64,000 nt of DNA from Gordionus sp. m RMFG-2023 (lineage: Eukaryota > Nematomorpha > Gordioida > Chordodea > Parachordodidae), in assembly GCF_954871325.1 (NCBI RefSeq), contig NC_088775.1, forward strand, positions 51,623,561 through 51,687,560, given 5' to 3'. How positions within the stretch are numbered: the stretch's first letter is position 1; the number at the start of each line of letters is the position of its first letter. Shown here piece by piece: positions 56,838 through 64,000 of this stretch. A program made the position numbers and the translations under genes. The notes under the pieces are model-generated. The model did not search any database, had not been told where the DNA came from, and worked only from the letters and a program-made list of their open reading frames with translations.

Positions 56838-59384
56838 CTGTATGTTAAAAAATATCGATGTTTGTCTAAATAATTGGCATTTGAATCACGAAAATTATAA
56901 TTTTACTGAGGGAGTTAGAAGGTTAACCCCCTAATTCGAGTTATTTTTCATTCAAGGTTATTTAAGTGAAAATTTTTTTTAGATAGTTTAACAGAAAATT
57001 TAAGTCCCCTTGACTAGAATTAAAGTTTTATTTTAATCGTCGTATTGTATATATGTTATTGACGTAATCAGTTAATACACGTATTGCCTTAGTCAAGTCG
57101 TTTAATATGTTTGATATAAAGGTATTCTATACATACTAGAATTTTATTTCCGGGATGTTCTAAACAAATAATTTATAGTTGGTAAATAGAACAATCATTT
57201 GTTCAAAGTGTTTTTTACATGTTAATAATCTGATTTTGCAATAATTAGAATCCATTATGTATAAAATACCTATTCTATAAATTTCAGATAATTTGATCAT
57301 GAACTTTTGAAATTTTTATTTATATACTGGCTGATTACACGAATTGACTGTAATATATAAGTGGTCAATTCCTGACAAATCAACAAAAAAGCTCATTTAC
57401 AACCCGATCCCCTCAGATTTTTCTAAAATTTCTATAAGAGTTTCTATATATTTTAATTTTGAAAAAAAAATTTTCACCCGCCAACATCGGCTGAGATATG
57501 GGCCTCTAAATGTCGAAAAATGGGCCATTTTGAGCAAGATAAACTCCATTTAATTTTAAATATCTTTGGATATAATTAAGCTAGAAGCCTCATTTAAATT
57601 TCTATATAGCCTAATTGTAGATCTTTAAAGTTATATGTTAAACATTGTTAAAAAAAATTTAAATGTCAAAAACCGGTAATAAAAAACCAGAAATGGTCTT
57701 AAAATCCAATCGGCCTTTTTTTTTCTCAAATTTTTTTTATGTACGGATATAGGATTAATGAATATATAAGCAAATTTTCAAGTTGGGCCGAGCTCATGCT
57801 TTGGTTAATTTATTTGATAAATTGAATTTCTCTCCTTATAAAAATATTTAAAAATAAAAATCAATTTTTATATATTGTAAATTCAATTATTTTCACAATA
57901 TGAAAATAATTCAACTTAAATTTTTCCCATGGGGTATGAAAATTTGTGTTCCGGGAATGGGTTTAGCCTTTTGAACAAAATATTTTTTACATATTCATCA
58001 TCTTTTACATATGAGTAATTAATTCCAGTATATATGCTTTATAAAAATTAATTGAATCTAAGGTGTTTGATATTAGATTATGGACGCTGAAGTTAACTCT
58101 TTCTGCTAAGCTTTTGGTAATGTTTGCGATGGGCTGTTACGAAAAATGTCATTCAGCTTAGATTCCAAAATAATTTCATGATGGCTTAGATTATGAACTT
58201 TATTCATAAACCGAGTACTACACCATCAGAAACAAAACATTTTTGATAAATTTTTAATTTTAATAAAATTCATATCAGAATTATAAAATTTTTCATTAAT
58301 ATCTAATTCGAAAAATACTTCCAGTCTTTATGATATTTGCATTGGATAAAACATTCTATTTCTTGAACAAATTTTTTGCTATTCTTGCCATGGATTCAGT
58401 CGTAGAAAATTCTACTTGTATTTAAGGTCCAAGAAGTTAGTAAAACCGTCAATATTTGAATTTTTTCATTTCGAGAATATGTTGTTTCAATATTTTTTAA
58501 AATGATTTCACATTCATCGTAAATAAAAAAAATTTCAGATAATGAAATTTTATCATTAATAATTTATTATGGTTAATCATACAAGGAAGTACATTTCTTA
58601 GGCCTCCGCAACGTATATGTTTATCCAAATTGTGCAAATTTTAGGAGCAAAGTATATAAATTACATAAATTAACAATCCCCCACCCCCTCCACTTTATTT
58701 AAATACATAGAATAATAAAATATTTTAAAATTTTTAGATTAAGTATATTACAATTAATAATTTATCAAATATATTGCGAATTTCTCTAATTGACTAATGA
58801 TTAAAATGCCACATCTCCTAAACCTGAGCTCGGATCAATTTGAAATTATGCATTTATTAATTAGTCTTAATATAGATAAATTTGATAGGAAAATAAAATG
58901 CCGATTGGATTTTATGATCAGGTTATGAACATTTAGTTTTAAACAATATTTAACATTATAAAACTTTCAAGGCCTACCATTATTCTATATAAAGAAAATT
59001 AAGCAGACGTTCCTAGCTCAATTATATCCAAAATTAACGGGGGAGCATTTTAATCAAAATGCCCCATTATTTTGACCTTAGAGGACCGTCCATATACTAA
59101 TATAAATACCTGGTCAGAGAACAACAATGATATCAAGATTTTATTTCAAACTAAATGATAATGTATGTTATAATTTTATGTTTTCATTAATAAATCATAC
59201 CCGTAAAAGTTTATTTTAAAAAAATTGCAGATTTATAATCACTCGAATAGCCTAAATCTTTTATTTTTATTAATACAATACAAAAACAAAAAGTGTCTCA
59301 ATTCAAAGAAAACCAGGATGAAAATTCATTTAAAGGACTATCATTATTACTTTCGTTAATAATGTAAAAAATTAAAAATTAAAC
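56838..59384 (-). other. SLC4 intron 1
   Basis: 2547 bp, AT-rich. Contains at 57350-57530 a copy of the interspersed repeat near 1640-1790 (CAACCCGATCCCC, CACCCGCCAACATCGGC). No transposon ends or other exons are recognised. Confidence 0.7.
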
Positions 59385-59989
59385 CTGGCGACCTCCTCCC
59401 ACAAAGGTATATCATTACCGCCTATGGTCGACTGGGCATTGGAAAGATCGTTAGGACCGCTGAAATTAACAGGAGAAATTGGAAGGGAAGAATTGATGAA
59501 ACGCAGCTCGTCCATCTGGATAAACAAGCGCTCAAATTCTTGATCCGAGTTAGCCACGCCACTCCCACCCAATATCAAATGGACATGCTCAGCCGGATCG
59601 ACTATGCAGGGGTTGTGGTATAATAAATTGCGGTTAAAATTGTAATCGTAATCATTTTCATCGCTATTACGACGTGTAAAGTAATCAAAATCGGTGTTAC
59701 AAAAGAGAGCATCGTGAGAAAATCCCTTTTTGAGAGTTTTATAACGAGAGTTGGTTTTATTAATGGGAGAGGGGGATCGGCCAAAAAAGTTGGTCTCGAA
59801 AAAGGGCGAAGCAAGAGAGGGGAAGGCTCGAGGGTCGGGCCGTGTAGGAGGATTTCTCACATAAGATCCGCGCCCGCCTTCAGAGCGATCACAAGAAAGT
59901 GTGCGATTAACGCGGATAGTGGTTTTACTAATCTTTCGATGACGAATGGAGTTTATTTTGTCGGAGATAAATGAAGGAAGTAGATGCAT
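59385..59989 (-). CDS. SLC4: SLC4-family bicarbonate transporter, exon 1 (N-terminal)
   Basis: 201 codons plus AG from an ATG at 59989. The first ~120 residues are basic and Ser/Pro/Arg-rich (RTLSCDRSEGGRGSY, PPTRPDPRAFPSLASPFF) and probably disordered. From residue 132 it has PAEHVHLILGG, then LFIQMDEL (155-162) and LWEEVAR (196-202), matching PS.RVQFILG, LF.ELDEL and W.ETAR at the start of the SLC4 cytoplasmic fold. The donor CCAG|GTTTAA splits the Arg codon, and exon 2 completes it. Between LFIQMDEL and LWEEVAR there is a ~33-residue insert (NSSLPISPVNFSGPND...) where related proteins have about ten. The ATG is preceded by an AT repeat with no in-frame stop immediately upstream, so an earlier start or a 5' exon is possible. 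Confidence 0.88.
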
Positions 59990-62511
59990 TATATATATAT
60001 GAGTTTCTTTTTTAAAAAGCCTTCTGGGTGAGATTAAAACAGGAAAATAAATATGAAATGATGTAATAAAAAGAACGTCCCTTCAGAGATCGTTTTTTTA
60101 ATTTGAGGGATCAAGATAGATATATATAGGCGTTTTGATGTCATCATTTTAAAATCAAATGTTAGAGGTAAATCAATATTATTATATTTTAATTTAAAAA
60201 GTTAAAGCATTCAGAATAGTCATTAATAAATTGAGATAATGTATGGGATAATAAGATATTTAATTGACCCTCTTGTGAATTAAGAATACGGCAAGCCCCA
60301 GACCAACAGAACATGGATCAAATTAGAATTAGAATTCTTGCGCATACTCGATATATAATATTATTATAGAGCAAATTATTTTTTTTATATGTTGTATAAG
60401 AAATAAGGTTTCTTAATTTTAATAATTAACATAATTCGTAAAAAAACTGCAAATATTATATAAAACAAAAAATAATTTTTAAACAAAAATACTATTTTCT
60501 GACAAACAACCATCAAAAATAATTATACGAGATGTTTATAATATTAATATTTCAAAAAAAATTAATTTTGTTTTGCTTATTGGAAGATTAAAAGAAATCA
60601 TTCTTAATTTATTGGTTTCTTTTTTTATGTTTAAAATTTTTTTGGCATGGTACTTATAAGGTAGAGTTATATAATCAAAATCGATGTAATTACTGAAAAT
60701 AGATTTACAAGTTACCTTGGCAATTTTTTTAAATAGAGGAGTAAACTATTTAGGAAAGATAAACTCTAATATCGGCTCGCAACATCAACAATCAATATTT
60801 TTATTAAAAAAATGATTAATAAAAGGATAAGAATTTAAAAAATCAGATGGTGAAGTTGAATTTGCTATACCGACTTCTTCGGCAAACAGTGAATAAACTT
60901 TTTCAAATGCCAGCCGTATTTTTGAAAAAAAAGAACGTATATCTTCTAAATTCTGATATACGATTCTTAATTATTTATATATAACGATTAGAAATTGGTT
61001 TAAATTAGTTTCATTTAATTTCCTAAATGTTCCATTTTATAAGAAAAATAAATAATTACCCAATGATTGAGAAATATTATAAATCAATGCATAACAATGA
61101 ATATTTTTAGTTTTAGCTTATATTTTCTAATCCGATTTATAATAAAGTCGATTGGCGTATCCTACCGCTTTTTACCACCGAGCTATAGGAGGGGCTAAAA
61201 ATACTCGATTTTGTAGGGTTTGGCTATTGTAGTATAATAAAAATAAATAAAGGGCGTGGTAATTTTAAATGCGCATTGAAACTAGTGAAGTAATTAGCTA
61301 ATAGGCAAGTCAAATTTCGCCAGCAATAACCATTTAAAGTGATTATAAATTAATGGCCTTTACAATGGGATAGCGTCTAGATACCTAATAATTGAAATGA
61401 GATTATTCATCTAATTCAATTATCAATGTTTGACAATATGATATGCAATTTATGAAAAATATATTTAATTCGTATAAGCTATTTTAAAAAAAAGATGAAA
61501 TCGAACGATATAAAAACGGAGGCCTAGTTCAGATCAAAAGAACGTTAATAAAATAGTAATAAAGGAATTTCCTCAGGTACAAGTTTTTAACATTTTATAA
61601 TTTAACGAAATTATTTTCTAAAATATATTCGCATTTATACCTTTATTTTCTATAATATGTATTTGAATATATTATTTTTTTTAAAACGATATCGTAAAAA
61701 TTTTAAAATAATTAGCCTCAGGGTTAATTAACTGAATTAAGGAATTTTTTTATTTCCATTATTTTAAATATTGATATCGCAAAATGCACCTTAATCCAGA
61801 GTTTAAAAATGAAATTTTCAATATTTATTTTTTTGGCCAGAGTTAATAAAAAATGAGTTATTGAAGTGACCTTTCCTAAAATTTTTGAGTTATCATTTGT
61901 AATAAATATTGTCTTATACTTATAATTTGTTAATAATCAAGCAAAAATTCCCCGAATAATTTAGATATTTAAGTTAAGGTTTTTGTATTGTTCGCCATAT
62001 TAATAGATATTCAAAAATGTTTTTCCATTGCCATGTGTCAAAAAATCGGGGCTCTTATGTGAGGAAGGTCCTCTGCACATATTATCAAGCTTCATAAATA
62101 TTCATCCCAATGATGTATTTAATACTAGATTAGGGATTCATTAGTGCAAACGCATAGGAGTCAGTTTAGGGCCATTTTGTGGCTTGTAGGTAGGCAATAT
62201 GAGTAACCAAATGGTGGGAAAGTGCCCACCCCATTAAAAAATTTGTAAAAGCAAAGAAGAAGAGGAAGGGAAAAGATATCAATCATGGGATATGAGAAAT
62301 ATCGGAGTTTATGGCCAAGTAAAATAATAGAAGACAGTATGGTAATTCAGCAGTTTGATGGCTACGAAATGGCTGTCTTAGGAAAGCTATACTTGAAGAT
62401 CTTGTTAAAGCAGCGAAACAGTTTCTCAAATTGTGGATATTTGATAAGTAAGTAGAAATAATTATGTAGTGTGGATGGCAAAGGAAAAAAAACTTAGAGA
62501 AATAGCATGAA
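59990..62511. other. Upstream AT-rich region, no gene seen; would contain the SLC4 promoter if exon 1 is first
   Basis: No CpG-rich or other recognisable promoter element. An ATATATATAT stretch at 59990-60000 abuts the start codon. No transposon ends are identified; 61150-61330 is slightly GC-richer but unassigned. Confidence 0.4.
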
Positions 62512-62672
62512 AGGGTGGATTGTAAGAGCAATGATAATAATATTGTTGAATCCTATGGAAGGGTGGATTGTAAAAATAAAGAAAATAATTTTGATGAAAT
62601 ATATGGAAGGGTGGATTGCAAAAATAATAACGCAAATAATTCTGTTGAATCTTATGGGCGGATGTATTGTAA
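62512..62672 (+). repeat. 48-bp tandem repeat encoding a 16-residue motif
   Basis: Three full units plus a partial start at 62512, 62560 and 62608. In one frame they read RVDCKSNDNNIVESYG, RVDCKNKENNFDEIYG and RVDCKNNNANNSVESYG. The period is a multiple of three and the differences keep the frame, suggesting a once-coding repeat. It lies just upstream of, and in the same orientation as, gypsy fossil D. Confidence 0.7.
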
Positions 62673-62799
62673 ATAAAAAATAAAAAATTGTAAAATTAAT
62701 GAAAAGCTATATATTTTGTGAAAAGAAATCTCAATATTGAAATTGATATAGCATACCAAAATGGTATGTAAATAAAGGGGGTTCTCCCTGAAAATTTAA

Positions 62800-64000
62800 A
62801 TGGGAGGACTAACAATAAATAACGTTTGAATTTTTAAGAAAAGTAGAGGATGAACCCATTTTGGTGTGTTTAATAACGAACTAGAGGTTATTTTATATTT
62901 GGAAGCTACCAATAAAGGTATTGGAGGAGCATTGTTACACTGAATATAAGGCTTAGAACGCCCGATAATATTTATTTCGATGGTTTTCCGAGATGTGGAA
63001 ACGAGATATTCAGTTATAAAGTAAGAATCTCTCTTGGATTAACAAATGTCAGGCCAATTGGTAGAAAATTATCATTTATACGGATCACAACCCTTGGTAT
63101 TTCTTTTTTAAAGGATAATAGAGAATTCTTGTTATCTTCCAGATTACAAAGGTGGTTATTAGTGTTAATCGTTGTCAGTTTTGATGTGTAATTAATATCG
63201 AAGTGAATCATTTACTAGATATTTAATCGAGACTGGTATCAGTTGATACAACTGAAGAGATATCCAGGGGTAAAACAGAATAATTAAGAAACTTTAATTC
63301 ATAATGTATCCTCACTACGTGGGAGGGGCTCAAGAATCCTTGAATTGTAGGGAATTGGAGTTGTTAAAATCGTGGTTAATGGGTAAACAACCGTGGAAAG
63401 ACAGTGGAAATATTTTAGTTGTAGAAGATAACCGTGGTGCGGTGGAAATATTTAATTGATGAAGATAACCGTTGTGGGCGGCTGCATATTACGCGGTAAT
63501 AGATATTCCTCGGAAATTGAGGGAATTTTTTTTGGAAGAAACAGTATTCAGATAATATGTCTAATGGCCTGGTATAAAGAATGAAATTGAAAATTTAGGT
63601 AAAAGCTGTGAGACCTGTAATGTGTAGTCGAATATGCCAACTATAGATATTGGTAGTACATGGCCAAAAGTATATCAACCATGAGAAGTATTCATGTAGA
63701 TTTTTTCAAATTAGAGAAAATTCTTGGTTCCAAATGTGAAGAAATTGAAGAAATAGTAAAGTGGGATAAATTCGGTATTGCGAAAACATTAGTTTCCGAT
63801 GAGAGACCTGCATTCATTAGCCAAGGATTTAAAAATTCTGCAAAAGAAACAGTGCAAACCATGTTAGCACCAACTTGTTACCCTAGTTCGAATGGACAAA
63901 CAGGAATGATGATAGCGGTAGTTAATAATTGGCTAACAAAAGATAATAATGGTGAAATAAGGGTTTCCATCTCGTAGAGCCTAAAAGTAGGAGGGTGGCC
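62800..64000 (+). mobile_element. Ty3/gypsy fossil D, RNase H and integrase region, cut by the window edge
   Basis: An RNase H-like region (ATNKGIGGALLH, ERPIIF, ETRYSVI) lies at about 62880-63080. The integrase core follows at 63660-63977, with IHVDFF, FGIAKTLVSDERPAFIS and SSNGQTG. It is a different lineage from fossil B by the wording of these motifs. The copy is broken, with several interruptions, and is old; it continues beyond position 64000. No LTR is seen in the window. Confidence 0.8.

Noticed and set aside
56682-56873. 63-codon plus-strand open frame
   Set aside because: Antisense of SLC4 exon 2, whose minus-strand reading matches a known family with splice sites.
59714-59974. 86-codon plus-strand open frame
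   Set aside because: Antisense of SLC4 exon 1.
1-64000. tRNA, rRNA or other structured RNA genes
   Set aside because: Read for cloverleaf-like or rRNA-like segments on both strands; none could be supported by eye.

Overview
The window is very AT-rich eukaryotic DNA, roughly three-quarters A+T by eye. It uses the standard genetic code, has GT-AG introns and is dominated by transposable elements. The mixture (hAT, piggyBac, Tc1/mariner-like, RTE-clade LINE, a second LINE family, Ty3/gypsy fossils) together with an SLC4-type bicarbonate transporter gene points to an invertebrate animal. I cannot name the species from sequence alone.

The one host gene I can support runs on the minus strand across most of the window. 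Five coding exons (59385-59989, 56677-56837, 47144-47320, 46180-46427, 10132-10292) join in compatible phases. They encode about 451 residues of the cytoplasmic N-terminal domain of an SLC4-family transporter, most like the Na+-coupled bicarbonate group. The membrane-domain exons must lie left of position 1. The introns are about 2.5, 9.4, 0.75 and 35.9 kb, and the last holds most of the mobile DNA. Recognising this gene changes the reading of the window: most of the 'intergenic' transposon graveyard is intron.

Layout, left to right. 1-10 kb, downstream of the last visible exon: a LINE 3' end, a nearly whole piggyBac, a hAT remnant, a rearranged RTE fragment and a gypsy fossil split by an unassigned DNA transposon with ~112-bp terminal inverted repeats (TIRs). 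10.1-10.3 kb: last visible SLC4 exon. 10.4-17.9 kb: an old piggyBac copy hit by at least four later insertions, including a 3.2-kb foldback-like element whose arms are inverted arrays of a 119-bp repeat. 19.1-22.4 kb: a hAT with a target-site duplication (TSD) whose transposase halves lie in opposite orientations. 23.3-28.2 kb: tandem repeats, a gypsy fossil and a TA-flanked TIR element. 28.9-35.4 kb: a LINE remnant, then a second piggyBac copy split by a full-length RTE LINE with a perfect 16-bp TSD. 36.5-39.0 kb: a hAT containing a LINE fragment. 39.5-45.9 kb: a hAT shell enclosing a 4.45-kb inverted-repeat structure, which encloses a further hAT. 46.2-47.3 kb: two SLC4 exons. 48.6-56.5 kb (intron 2): gypsy and hAT remnants, a ~640-bp polypyrimidine tract and two hAT-type elements. 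56.7-60.0 kb: the first two SLC4 exons. 62.5-64 kb: a further gypsy fossil running off the right edge.

The TSDs give relative ages. The piggyBac copies are older than the RTE, mariner-like and foldback elements that interrupt them. In the 39.5-45.9 kb nest the outermost hAT is the oldest.
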